Assembly (NCBI RefSeq): GCF_020165195.1
Contig: NZ_JAIUHR010000019.1
Span: 1-64,000 of the forward strand
Source of the DNA: Mesorhizobium sp. CA14
Lineage (GTDB): Bacteria; Pseudomonadota; Alphaproteobacteria; Rhizobiales; Rhizobiaceae
Length of the DNA: 64,000 nucleotides
Reading direction: 5' to 3'
The position numbers and the translations under genes were made by a program. How positions within the stretch are numbered: the stretch's first letter is position 1; each line of letters starts with the position of its first letter. A model generated the notes under the pieces. The model saw only the letters and a program-made list of their open reading frames with translations. It did no database searches and was not told the origin of the DNA. Positions 51,272 to 61,902 of this stretch are shown piece by piece.

Positions 51272-52420
51272 ATGCCTGACCGCACCTTCCTCTCGTGGCC
51301 CTTTTTCGAAGACCGCCACCGCGCGCTCGCCGAAAATCTCGACGCCTGGTGCGCGAAAAACCTCCCCGTCGACCACCATGACGTCGACGCCGCCTGTCGC
51401 GACCTCGTGGCGATGTTTGGCCGGGACGGCTGGCTGAAGCCGACGGCGCTCGACCCGGCCAACCCAGCGCCGCTCGATGTGCGCACGCTCTGTATCACGC
51501 GCGAGACGCTGGCGCGCCATGACGGGCTGGCCGACTTCGCCTTCGCCATGCAGGGGCTGGGGACCGGCGCGATCACGCTGTTCGGCACGCCGGACCAGCA
51601 GCGATGGCTGGAGAAGACGCGGGCTGGCCAGGCGATCTCGGCCTTCGCGCTGTCGGAGCCGCGCTCGGGATCGGACGTCGCCAATATGGAGATGACCGCT
51701 CTCCGCGACGGCGGCAATTATGTGCTTTCCGGCGAAAAGACCTGGATTTCCAATGGCGGCATCGCCGATCTCTATGTCGCCTTCGCCCGCACCGGCGAGG
51801 GGCCGGGCGCCAAGGGGATTTCCGCCTTTATTGTACCGGGCGACGCCAAGGGCCTTGGCATCGCCGAGCGGCTCGAGGTGATCGCCCCGCATCCGCTGGC
51901 GCGGCTGTCCTTCGACAATGTGCGCGTTCCGGCTTCCGGCCTGATCGGCAAGCCCGGCGATGGTTTCCGCATCGCCATGTCGGTGCTCGATATCTTCCGC
52001 TCGACGGTGGGCGCCGCGGCCCTCGGTTTCGCGCGGCGGGCGCTGGACGAGAGCGTCAAACGCGCGGCCGAGCGGAAGCTGTTCGGCGCGCCGATGGCGG
52101 AGCTGCAGATGGTGCAGGGTCACCTCGCCGACATGGCGCTGGATGTCGACGCCGCGGCGCTCCTCATCTACCGCGCCGCCTGGACCAAGGACATGGGCGC
52201 GGCGCGGGTCACACGCGAGGCGGCGATGGCGAAGCTCTTCGCCACCGACAAGGCGCAGGAGGTGATCGACAAGGCCGTGCAGCTGCATGGCGGCGACGGC
52301 GTGCGCAAGGGCCACATCGTCGAGAGCCTCTATCGCGAGGTCCGGGCGCTGCGCATTTATGAGGGCGCCTCGGACGTGCAGAAGGTGGTGATCGCCAGGC
52401 AGGTCATGGGAGCGGCGTGA
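51272..52420 (+). CDS. Acyl-CoA dehydrogenase family protein
   Basis: This 382-residue protein has the family pattern: [19 protein letters not shown] (about 125-143), [19 protein letters not shown] (about 156-174), [30 protein letters not shown] and the C-terminal [39 protein letters not shown]-dependent alpha,beta-dehydrogenation of an acyl-CoA is expected. GGAGGCAAGC precedes ATG 51272. It is likely in the same operon as the monooxygenase. Confidence 0.93.
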   Translation: MPDRTFLSWPFFEDRHRALAENLDAWCAKNLPVDHHDVDAACRDLVAMFGRDGWLKPTALDPANPAPLDVRTLCITRETLARHDGLADFAFAMQGLGTGAITLFGTPDQQRWLEKTRAGQAISAFALSEPRSGSDVANMEMTALRDGGNYVLSGEKTWISNGGIADLYVAFARTGEGPGAKGISAFIVPGDAKGLGIAERLEVIAPHPLARLSFDNVRVPASGLIGKPGDGFRIAMSVLDIFRSTVGAAALGFARRALDESVKRAAERKLFGAPMAELQMVQGHLADMALDVDAAALLIYRAAWTKDMGAARVTREAAMAKLFATDKAQEVIDKAVQLHGGDGVRKGHIVESLYREVRALRIYEGASDVQKVVIARQVMGAA

Positions 52421-52460
52421 GGCTCTTGCGGATCGCATTTGAACCCGGGGGGAGCTAGAC

Positions 52461-52856
52461 ATGCACACCATTTTGCAGCCGGAAGGCTGGGCCAAACCGA
52501 TCGGCTACGCCAATGGCGTCGCGGCGCATGGGCGACTGGTGTTCATCGGCGGCCAAGTCGGCTGGAACGCCGAATGCAAGTTCGAGACCGACGACTTCGT
52601 CGGCCAGGTGCGCCAGACGCTTGCCAATGTCGTCGCGGTGCTGGCCGAAGCAGGCGGCGAACCGCAGCACATCACCTCGATGACCTGGTATTTCACCGAC
52701 AAGGCCGAATATCTTGCCAATCTGAAGGGGATTGGCGACGCCTACCGGGCCGTCATCGGCCGGCATTTTCCGGCGATGGCCGCCATGCAGGTGGTGGCGC
52801 TGGTCGAGGATCGAGCCAAAGTGGAAATACAGGCGATGGCGGTTATTCCGGAGTGA
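52461..52856 (+). CDS. RidA family protein
   Basis: This 131-residue protein has the RidA/YjgF fold pattern: VFIGGQVGWNAE (about 27-38), FVGQVRQTLANVVAVLAEAGGEPQHITSMTWYFTD and an end VEIQAMAVIPE. RidA proteins hydrolyse reactive imines or enamines; members in aminobenzoate clusters are thought to remove the amino group of ring-opened intermediates. The Arg used by classic RidA for carboxylate binding is not at its usual place (AMAAMQVVALV), so it may be a RidA subgroup with another substrate. Confidence 0.88.
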   Translation: MHTILQPEGWAKPIGYANGVAAHGRLVFIGGQVGWNAECKFETDDFVGQVRQTLANVVAVLAEAGGEPQHITSMTWYFTDKAEYLANLKGIGDAYRAVIGRHFPAMAAMQVVALVEDRAKVEIQAMAVIPE

Positions 52857-52930
52857 GGGGCGGCCGGGTCGTCGCCGATTTCGCCAATCGCCAGCGGCGC
52901 AGGGTAAACGCCGCGGTGGCGGCCCGCGTC

Positions 52931-52958
52931 TTTCTCCCCGTCTCTATACGGGGAGAAA
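52931..52958. repeat. Hairpin repeat downstream of the RidA gene
   Basis: TTTCTCCCCGT and ACGGGGAGAAA are perfect arms around a 6-base loop, followed by a CCCGGCAGGGCAATGAGGGG segment as in other RIME-type elements. It may serve as a transcription end signal. The rest of the gap up to the GntR gene has only the operator sites. Confidence 0.75.
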
Positions 52959-53069
52959 TGCCCGGCAGGGCAATGAGGGGCAGCGCCAACGCCCAAGCAA
53001 ATGCTAATTTGGCTCAGCGATTGTATTACGAGAGGCATTTCCCAGCCGCTTGGCTACCGCCACAATCTG

Positions 53070-53098
53070 TGATCAGATGATCATATCCGCTATAGCGG
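53070..53098. promoter_or_regulatory. Candidate GntR operator 1 and adjacent palindrome
   Basis: TGATCAGATGATCA (53070-53083) contains two TGATCA words two bases apart; the same design appears at 54001-54014. Four bases further on lies a perfect 12-bp palindrome CCGCTATAGCGG (53087-53098). They are 50-75 bases before the GntR start, so they are likely autoregulatory. Confidence 0.65.
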
Positions 53099-53145
53099 TA
53101 TGTATTCGCACATAGACTTTGCCGGCACCCAAGGAAAGCAAAAGC

Positions 53146-53874
53146 GTGGCTCTGGGCTTCGAACCCGTATCGGGACGCATCACCGTCCAGGATGGCGTCT
53201 ACCAGCAGCTTCGCCATGCCTTGATGGTCGGCAGCTTCGATCCCGGGCAGGTGCTGACCATCGCTTCGCTGGCCGAGGCTTTCGGCACCTCGAACATGCC
53301 GGTGCGCGAAGCCTTGCGCCGGCTCGCGGCGGAGAACGCGCTGGAGATATCGCAGAACGGCTCGGCCTGCGTGCCGGTGGTGACGCGGGCGCGGCTCGAC
53401 GACCTCTGCCGGGCGCGGCTTGCCGTCGAAGGGCTGGCCGCCGAGCTTGGCGGGCCGCGCCTGACCACGGCCGACATCGCCTCGCTGCAAAAGGTCACCG
53501 ATGACCAGCAGGCGATCGGCCGCGACGGCAGCATCTATGAGTTGATTGCCAAGAACCAGCAGTTTCACTTCACCATCTACCGCGCCTCCGGCTCCGACGT
53601 GCTGTTCCAGCTGATCGAGACGTTGTGGCTGCGCTTCGGCCCTTATATGCGGCTCCTGTCCAATCACGTCGCGCCGCTGATGCGCGCCGGCACCATGGAA
53701 CCTTCAGGCAGGCATGCCGCGATCATCGCCGCGCTCAAGGACAAAGATTTCGTCCGTGCGCGCGACGAGGTGGTGGCCGACATCACGGCAACCCAGGCGA
53801 CCTTGCGCGCGATCTGTCCTGACGTGCCCGAGCCCCGCGCTGTGGATTTCGCCGCCTTCGGCAAGGCGCCCTGA
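53146..53874 (+). CDS. GntR family transcriptional regulator (FCD type)
   Basis: This 242-residue protein has an N-terminal winged helix (VYQQLRHALMVGSFDPGQVLTIASLAEAFGTSNMPVREALRRLAAENAL, with the conserved PVREALRRL) and a helical FCD ligand domain with the metal-type His positions (NQQFHFTIYRAS and SGRHAAIIAAL). I chose GTG 53146, which has AAGGA before it, over the TTG nine codons upstream. It probably controls the following gene cluster through the TGATCA-NN-TGATCA sites. Confidence 0.92.
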   Translation: MALGFEPVSGRITVQDGVYQQLRHALMVGSFDPGQVLTIASLAEAFGTSNMPVREALRRLAAENALEISQNGSACVPVVTRARLDDLCRARLAVEGLAAELGGPRLTTADIASLQKVTDDQQAIGRDGSIYELIAKNQQFHFTIYRASGSDVLFQLIETLWLRFGPYMRLLSNHVAPLMRAGTMEPSGRHAAIIAALKDKDFVRARDEVVADITATQATLRAICPDVPEPRAVDFAAFGKAP

Positions 53875-54000
53875 ACCGGAGGCGCGTCGGCCATCTTCGC
53901 AGCGATTTGGCGGCGTCTCGTGGACCAAAGATTACTGCGCATTTCCTGGTCACCGCCCCGCGTTTCTTCCCTGCTGCCGATTGATCCCTGCCCGGTTTTG

Positions 54001-54014
54001 TGATCACATGATCA
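54001..54014. promoter_or_regulatory. Candidate GntR operator 2
   Basis: TGATCACATGATCA again consists of two TGATCA words separated by two bases. It lies 21 bases before the ATG of the aminotransferase gene, so binding would block its transcription or translation start region. Two copies flanking the regulator gene support a real operator. Confidence 0.65.
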
Positions 54015-54035
54015 CAAGGGAGCGAGAGACAGCAA

Positions 54036-55175
54036 ATGTCCGGCTATTTTCTCTATCATTCGATCGGCACTTTCTCCGGCAAGGCCGAGCAAATGGCCGC
54101 CGCTCTGGCGGAATTTTCCGGGGTCTGGTCGGCAGAGGATGACGGCCAATGGCCGGCCGCGCTGGCCGCACGCCAGCGCTTCATCGATGCCTGGACGCGG
54201 CTGATCGAGGCGCCGAAGGGCACGTTGACCACCGCCGAGAATGTTACGGCCGCGCTCTATAGCCTGATCGGCGGCCTGCCGGCCGAGCGCCTCGGGGGAA
54301 AGCGTCTGCTGGTTGCCGGCGATTGCTTCCCAAGCCTGCATTTCCTGCTTGCGGGCCTTGCCGAGCGCTTCGGCTTCGCGCTCGATACCGTACCGCTGCG
54401 GCCGGGCGAGAGCTGGGTGCGCGACGAGGATTTCATTGACCGCTGGCAGGACGATGTCGGGCTCGCGCTCATCACCTTCGTCACCTCGACGGCCTCGCAT
54501 CGCTGCGATGTCGGGCGGCTCGCCGCGCATGGCCGCGCCATGGGCAGCATCGTCGGGGTCGATGTCACGCAAGGCATTGGCGTGGCGCCGTTTTCGGTTG
54601 CCGCCACGCCGGTCGATTTCGTCGTCTCGACTTCGCTGAAATGGCTGTGCGGTTCCTCCGGCGCCGGCATGTTGCAGGTCGCGCCGGAATTGCTTGCGAC
54701 CTGCCGGCCGGAGCTGCGCGGCTGGTTCAGTCAGCCGAACCCATTCTCCTGGGATCTCGATGCCTTCGCTTATGCAGACGATGCGCGCCGCTTCGACCAT
54801 GGCACGCCGGCGATCCTCGCCAGCATCGCCTCGCTGCCCGGACTGGAATGGGTGGAGAAGACCGGCATCGACGCCGTCCGCGCGCAGAACACCGCGCTCG
54901 TCGAGCGCATCATCGGCGCGGCGCTCGACAATGGCTGGACGCTGCGTTCGCCGCTCGATGCTGGTGAGCGCGGCGGCAGCGTCATGCTCGGCCTGCCGCA
55001 AGGCGTGGAACCGGCGAGGATCATCGCAGCCCTGCGCAACGAGCGGCTCTATTGCGACGCCCGCGGCACGACGCTCAGGCTCTCGCCCGGGATGGTGACC
55101 ACGGAAGCGGCGGTCGATGCACTGATTGCGAGGCTCGAGGAGCATATCGGTTCGCGGCATCGCCGCGCATCCTGA
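54036..55175 (+). CDS. Class V aminotransferase-fold PLP enzyme
   Basis: This 379-residue protein has a kynureninase/isopenicillin-epimerase-like fold. VDVTQGIGVAPFSV (about 175) holds the PLP-binding Asp, and the Lys in STSLKWLCGSSGAG (about residue 202) is the probable Schiff-base residue. The C-terminal small domain ends in RLEEHIGS. Substrate cannot be read from the sequence; kynureninase, selenocysteine lyase-like or epimerase activities are possible. It follows GntR and precedes an amino acid binding protein. Confidence 0.85.
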   Translation: MSGYFLYHSIGTFSGKAEQMAAALAEFSGVWSAEDDGQWPAALAARQRFIDAWTRLIEAPKGTLTTAENVTAALYSLIGGLPAERLGGKRLLVAGDCFPSLHFLLAGLAERFGFALDTVPLRPGESWVRDEDFIDRWQDDVGLALITFVTSTASHRCDVGRLAAHGRAMGSIVGVDVTQGIGVAPFSVAATPVDFVVSTSLKWLCGSSGAGMLQVAPELLATCRPELRGWFSQPNPFSWDLDAFAYADDARRFDHGTPAILASIASLPGLEWVEKTGIDAVRAQNTALVERIIGAALDNGWTLRSPLDAGERGGSVMLGLPQGVEPARIIAALRNERLYCDARGTTLRLSPGMVTTEAAVDALIARLEEHIGSRHRRAS

Positions 55176-55278
55176 TTTCAGGCACCGCCTCGCCTGCGAC
55201 GCCCTGGGAGTTGGGCGCCGGAAGAAGCGGAAGAGGAAATGAGTCACTTTCGACGTGGCCGAACCAGAGGGAAGCACA

Positions 55279-56064
55279 ATGTTGAAACGTCTAGGACTGA
55301 TTGGGGTGGTGATCGCCGCAGGCGTGGCCTTCGCGGCGCCCGCCTTTGCCGACAAGATCATGGTGGGCGCCTATCCGGCCAACCCGCCATGGGAATACAA
55401 GACCGATTCCGGCGGCTTCGAGGGGTTTGAGATCGACGTTGCCAACGACGTCGCCAAGCGCATCGGCGCCGATGTCGAGTTCCAGGACCTCGGCTTCCAG
55501 GCGCTGTTCGCGGCGACCGCTTCGGGCCGCATCGACTTCGCCGTGTCCTCGATCTCGGTGACCAAGGAGCGGCTGCAGAACCAGGGCTTTACGCAGCCCT
55601 ATTACGACAGCGACGGCACGATCGTCGGCAAGGCGGATTCCGCCATCAAGTCGCTCGACGACCTCAAGGGCAAGACCATCGGCGTCATCGCCGGTTCGAC
55701 TGGCGAAGCCTATATGAAGGAAAACGCCGCCAAGCTCGGCGTCGCCGAGACCAAGAGCTACAACGCCCAGCAGGACCTTTTGCTCGACGTGCAGAACGGC
55801 CGCATCGACGGCGGCGCCGGCGAGCTCGCCGGCTTCCTGTTCGCCATCAAGCAGATGCCGGCGCTGAAGATCCTAGTGCGCATCCCGACCGGCGAACGCT
55901 TCGCGATGATGACCAAGAAGGGCCATCCGCTGCTCGAGAAGGTGAATGACACGATCACTGCGATGAAGAAGGACGGCACCATGGCCGCTATCCACAAGAA
56001 GTGGTTCGGCGTCGATCCGGAAGCCGGCACCAGCACCGTGACGCCCGGTCCCATCCCACAATAA
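55279..56064 (+). CDS. Amino-acid-type ABC transporter substrate-binding protein (family 3)
   Basis: This 261-residue protein has a signal peptide of about 24 residues (ending APAFA) and the family-3 solute-binding pattern: GFEGFEIDVANDVAKRIGADVEF, then DFAVSSISVTKERLQNQGFTQPYY and KTIGVIAGSTGEAYMKEN. It should bind a polar amino acid in the periplasm. The ATG at 55279 follows AGGGAAG. A permease gene follows after a 105-base gap. Confidence 0.92.
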   Translation: MLKRLGLIGVVIAAGVAFAAPAFADKIMVGAYPANPPWEYKTDSGGFEGFEIDVANDVAKRIGADVEFQDLGFQALFAATASGRIDFAVSSISVTKERLQNQGFTQPYYDSDGTIVGKADSAIKSLDDLKGKTIGVIAGSTGEAYMKENAAKLGVAETKSYNAQQDLLLDVQNGRIDGGAGELAGFLFAIKQMPALKILVRIPTGERFAMMTKKGHPLLEKVNDTITAMKKDGTMAAIHKKWFGVDPEAGTSTVTPGPIPQ

Positions 56065-56169
56065 GCCAGCGAACTATCGCCGCGGGGGCGCCGGGCAAGC
56101 CGGCGCCCCCGCTTCCACCCTTCAGGCCCGCGAAGGCGGTGGGCTTGGCATTGCCTTGATGGTGAGCCG

Positions 56170-56844
56170 ATGGAACTGATCGACACCTTCTTCAACTGGG
56201 GCATCCTGGTCCGATCCTTTCCGATCCTGATCCGCGGACTGGGCAACACCATCCTGCTCGGCTTGGCGGCCATCTTCTTCGGCACCGTTGCAGGCCTCGC
56301 GATCTGCCTGGTGCGGCTCTACGCGCCGAAGCCGTTGAGACGGCTGGCGACGCTCTATATCGACATGTTCCGCGCGCTGCCGATCCTGGTGGTGCTGATC
56401 CTGATCTATTACGCCCTGCCCTTCGTCGGCATCCGCCTGTCGTCCTTCGTGTCGGCGGCGCTCGCGCTGTCGCTGGTGCTCGCGGCCTTCACGGCGGAAG
56501 TCTGCCGCGCCGGCATCCAGAACATCCCGAAAGGGCAGTTCGAGGCGGCGGCGGCGCTCGGCCTGCCCTTCTGGGTCGCCATGCGCAAGGTGGTGTTGCC
56601 GCAGGCGATCCGCGTCGTCATCCCGCCGCTGACCAGCAACTGCGTTTCGGTGTTCAAGGACACCGCGCTCGCCTCCGTCGTGGCGATGCCGGACCTTTTG
56701 AAGCAGGCCACCGACGCGCAGGCGCTGATGGCCAACCCGACGCCACTGATCGGCGCCGCGATCATCTATCTCGCCTTCCTGTGGCCGCTGGTGCGGCTGG
56801 TCGGCTACCTCGAAGAGCGCGGCAAGGCCCGGTCTGCGCACTGA
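56170..56844 (+). CDS. Amino-acid ABC transporter permease
   Basis: This 224-residue protein is of the HisM/GlnP type: [25 protein letters not shown] at the start, [48 protein letters not shown] as the EAA loop (about 112-160), five membrane helices. The usual ATP-binding subunit gene is not next to it; the next gene is a PLP enzyme. Confidence 0.93.
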   Translation: MELIDTFFNWGILVRSFPILIRGLGNTILLGLAAIFFGTVAGLAICLVRLYAPKPLRRLATLYIDMFRALPILVVLILIYYALPFVGIRLSSFVSAALALSLVLAAFTAEVCRAGIQNIPKGQFEAAAALGLPFWVAMRKVVLPQAIRVVIPPLTSNCVSVFKDTALASVVAMPDLLKQATDAQALMANPTPLIGAAIIYLAFLWPLVRLVGYLEERGKARSAH

Positions 56845-56881
56845 TCCCGACTTGAAATCGATGACCCGAAGGAGACGCCTC

Positions 56882-58171
56882 GTGAACCAGCACCATGTTT
56901 CGAACGCGCAGGAGGGCGCCGCCTCGTTCCCGGTCGAGAAAATCCGCGCCATGTTTCCGGCGCTTGGCCAAGCCGGCGACTTCATCTTCATGGACAACGC
57001 CGCCGGCGCGCAGATTCCGCAAAGCGTGCTCGACGCTGTGACCAACCATCTGGTGGGACACAATGTGCAGCGCGGCGGCCGCTACGGCCGCAGCGTCACG
57101 GTCGACCAGTCGGTCGCCGACGCACGGACAAGCGTCGCGCTGCTGATCAATGCCTATAGTCCGTCCGAAATCTGCTTCGGCATGAACGCCACCTCGTTCA
57201 TCCGCCTTGTCAGCCTCGGCATCGGCCAGATGCTTTCGAAAGATGGGGAACGCAACGAGATCGTCGTCACCGATATGGATCACGACGCCAACATCGCCAC
57301 ATGGCTGGCGCTGGAATCCGCCGGCGCCAAGTTCAAATGGTGGCGCATGCGCGAGGACGGCAATCTGCATGTCGACGACCTCCAGCCGCTGATGTCGGAG
57401 CGCACCCGGCTCGTCGCCTGCACGGTGACCGCGCATTCCATCGGCTCGATCGTCGATGTCGCTTCGGTCGCCAGGATCGCGCATGCGGCCGGCGCGGAAG
57501 TGTTCCTCGACAGCGTGCATTACGGGCCGCACGGGCTGATCGACGTGCAGGCCTGGGGCTGCGACTATCTCGTCTGCTCCGGCTACAAGAATTTCTCACC
57601 ACATATGGGCTTCCTGTGGGGCCGCTTCGAAACGCTGAAGCGGCTGCCGACCTTCCGCGAGGACTTCATTCCCGACGAGCCGCCCTACAAGGTCGAGGCC
57701 GGCACCTTCATCTATGAGAATGTCTCCGGCATGGACGCGGCGGTGCGCTACCTGGAATCGGTCGGCCGCAATTTCCTGCCCGAAAACAACCGCTCGCGCC
57801 GCGACAACATCGTCGCCGGCATGAACGCCATCCGCGACTACGAGGTGATGCTGGCGCGCGAGATGCTGAAGGTGCTGAAGGATTGCAATGCCACCATCTA
57901 CGGCGTCGCAGACGAGGCGCACATCCACGAGCGCGTGCCGACCTTCTGCTTCAACATCGGCAAGCTGCCGCCGCAGCGGATCGTCGAGGAGATGGCCGCC
58001 ATGCAGATCGGTATCCGCGACGGCCACATGTATGCGCCGCGGCTGATGAAGCGGCTAAACCTGTCGATGGACAGCGGCGCCATTCGCGCCTCGCTGGTGC
58101 ATTACAACACGGTCGAGGAAGTGCGCCGGTTTGGGGAAGCGCTGCGGGCGATTGTCGCCAAGCTGTCGTAG
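56882..58171 (+). CDS. Cysteine desulfurase-like PLP enzyme (class V)
   Basis: This 429-residue protein matches the cysteine-desulfurase-like group (TIGR01976 type): [20 protein letters not shown] at the start, [13 protein letters not shown] near 135, [42 protein letters not shown] (about 210-245) with the PLP Lys in SGYKNF. I chose GTG 56882, which has AAGGAG eight bases upstream; ATG 56861 is in frame but has no such site. It may process the amino acid imported by the preceding transporter. No Cys-containing active loop is evident, so true desulfurase activity is doubtful. Confidence 0.87.
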   Translation: MNQHHVSNAQEGAASFPVEKIRAMFPALGQAGDFIFMDNAAGAQIPQSVLDAVTNHLVGHNVQRGGRYGRSVTVDQSVADARTSVALLINAYSPSEICFGMNATSFIRLVSLGIGQMLSKDGERNEIVVTDMDHDANIATWLALESAGAKFKWWRMREDGNLHVDDLQPLMSERTRLVACTVTAHSIGSIVDVASVARIAHAAGAEVFLDSVHYGPHGLIDVQAWGCDYLVCSGYKNFSPHMGFLWGRFETLKRLPTFREDFIPDEPPYKVEAGTFIYENVSGMDAAVRYLESVGRNFLPENNRSRRDNIVAGMNAIRDYEVMLAREMLKVLKDCNATIYGVADEAHIHERVPTFCFNIGKLPPQRIVEEMAAMQIGIRDGHMYAPRLMKRLNLSMDSGAIRASLVHYNTVEEVRRFGEALRAIVAKLS

Positions 58172-58194
58172 GCGGAGCGCAATTAGCTCGGCGT

Positions 58195-58250
58195 CGTCAT
58201 CCACGGGCGGAGCAAGGAGCGAAGCGACGCGGCGCAGACCGAGGATGACG
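58195..58250. repeat. Palindromic intergenic repeat, copy 2
   Basis: A 56-base hairpin starting CGTCATCCACGGGCGGAGC and ending GATGACG shares its core (GGAGCGAAGCGACGC) with the copy at 29848-29907. It lies between two convergent genes and probably helps to end both transcripts. Confidence 0.75.
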
Positions 58251-58260
58251 AATTCCGGGC

Positions 58261-59084
<824 letters not shown>

Positions 59085-59088
<4 letters not shown>

Positions 59089-59935
59089 GCGCCGGCTCCT
59101 GAAGGCGCGGGCTCGAACAGCATGTCGGACACGGTCGGCAGCCGATCGCCGACGGCGTTCTCCGGCAGCGCGGAGAGCAGCGCGCGCGTGTAGTTGCTCT
59201 TCGGCGATTCAAAGAGCGACAGCACGTCGGCCTCTTCCATCTTGCGGCCCTTGTACTGGACGATGACGCGGTCGGCGGTTTCGGCCACCACGCCCATATT
59301 GTGGGTGATCATGATCAGGCCCATGCCGTATTTGGCCTGCAGCGAGACCAGCAGGTCGAGGATCTGCTTCTGGATGGTGACGTCGAGCGCGGTGGTCGGC
59401 TCGTCGGCGATCAACAGCTTCGGATTGCAGGCGATCGCCATGGCGATCATGACGCGCTGGCACTGGCCGCCCGACATCTGGTGCGGGAAGGAATTCAGCC
59501 GCTCCTCCGGTTCGGGAATGCCGACCTGCTTGAAAAGCTCGATGGCGCGGGCCCGGCGCTGGGCCTTGTCCATGCCCATATGGAAGCGCAGCACTTCCTC
59601 GATCTGGAAGCCGACGGTGAAGCACGGGTTGAGGCTGGCGATCGGCTCCTGGAAGATCATGGCAATGTCCTTGCCGATGATCTTGCGGCGGTCGGCCGGG
59701 CTGATCTTCAAAAGGTCGCGCCCGTTGAAGGTCATGTGATCGGCGGTGACGGTGGCCGTCCAGGGCAAGAGGCCCATCACGGCCAGCATCGACACCGACT
59801 TGCCGGAGCCGGATTCGCCGACAATGGCGAGCACCTCGCGCTCGTCGACATGGAGCGAGACGCCGTCGACGGCGCGGAACGGGCCGGACGCGGTCTGGAA
59901 TTCGACGACGAGGTTCTGGATGTCGAGCAGCGCCA

Positions 59936-59939
<4 letters not shown>
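59085..59939 (-). CDS. dppD: Dipeptide ABC transporter ATP-binding protein DppD
   Basis: This 284-residue ATPase has Walker A GESGSGKSV (about 40-48), Q loop FQEPIASLNPCF, the signature MSGGQCQRVMIAMAI and Walker [13 protein letters not shown], then H-loop HNMGVVAE. The signature has Cys where Arg or Lys is usual; it should still be active. Coupled by four-base overlaps on both sides. Confidence 0.95.
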
Positions 59940-60844
<905 letters not shown>

Positions 60845-61852
60845 TTATGCCGCCCTGATGCGTGGGTTGATGACGGCATAGAGCACATCGACGATGAGGT
60901 TCACCGCCATGACGATGAGGGCGATCAAAAGCAGACCCGACTGCACGACGACATAGTCGCGCTTGAAGATGGAATCGACCATCCATTTGCCGATGCCAGG
61001 CCAAGCGAAGATAGTCTCGGTGAGAATGGCGCCGGCGAGCAGCGTGCCGACCTGCAGGCCAATGGTGGTGACGACGGGAATCAACGCGTTGCGCAGCGCG
61101 TGCACGCCGATGACGCGCGCCGCCGAAAGGCCCTTGGCGCGCGCGGTGCGGACATAGTCCTCGCCCAGCACCTCGAGCATGGCCGAGCGCGTCTGGCGCG
61201 CGATCACCGCCAGCGGAATGGTGCCGAGCACGATCGCCGGCAGGACGAGATGGCTGAGCGCAGAGCGGAACGCATCCCATTTGCCATGGAGGAGGCTGTC
61301 GATGGTCATGAAGCCGGTGATCGGCTTGAAGAAGAACTGCAGGCCGATGCGGCCCGAGACCGGCGTCCAGCCGAGATAGCCGGAAAAGAAGATGATGAGC
61401 AGCAGGCCCCACCAGAAGATCGGCATCGAATAGCCGACAAGCGCGGTGCCCATCAGCGATTGATCGAACCATGAGCCGCGCTTGACGGCGGCGAAGATGC
61501 CGGCCGGGATGCCGAGCACCATGGCGAAGATCATGGCGAAGAAGGACAGTTCCAGCGTCGCCGGGAAGAGCGTCTTGAACTCCTCGAGAACCGGGCGCTT
61601 GGACGAGATGGAAACGCCGAAATCGCCGGTGGCGACCTCACCGACATAGCGCGCATACTGCTCCCAGATCGGCAGATTGTAGCCGAACTGTTCCTTGAGC
61701 TCTTCGTAGCGGGCGGGGGCGACGCCATGCTCGCCGGCCATGGCGAGGATCGGATCGCCCGGCAGCAGCCGGACAAAGGCGAAGGCGCAGATGGTGATGC
61801 CGACCAGGGTCGGGATCAGGAGGGCGATTTTGTTGAGAAGGTATCGGAGCAT
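60845..61852 (-). CDS. dppB: Dipeptide ABC transporter permease DppB
   Basis: This 335-residue membrane protein starts LRYLLNKIALLIPTLVGITICAFAFVRLLPGDPI, the typical DppB N-terminus, and carries the EAA loop (GVHALRNALIPVVTTIGLQVGTLLAG). ATG 61852 lacks a strong ribosome site; a TTG 16 codons upstream is the only alternative and would add a basic stretch not usual for the family. It follows dppA after a 50-base gap. Confidence 0.94.
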   Translation of the reverse strand: MLRYLLNKIALLIPTLVGITICAFAFVRLLPGDPILAMAGEHGVAPARYEELKEQFGYNLPIWEQYARYVGEVATGDFGVSISSKRPVLEEFKTLFPATLELSFFAMIFAMVLGIPAGIFAAVKRGSWFDQSLMGTALVGYSMPIFWWGLLLIIFFSGYLGWTPVSGRIGLQFFFKPITGFMTIDSLLHGKWDAFRSALSHLVLPAIVLGTIPLAVIARQTRSAMLEVLGEDYVRTARAKGLSAARVIGVHALRNALIPVVTTIGLQVGTLLAGAILTETIFAWPGIGKWMVDSIFKRDYVVVQSGLLLIALIVMAVNLIVDVLYAVINPRIRAA

Positions 61853-61902
61853 ATCAAATGGAATGGGGCGGCGCTGGACGTTGCGCCGCCCCGTTCGCAA
61901 TA

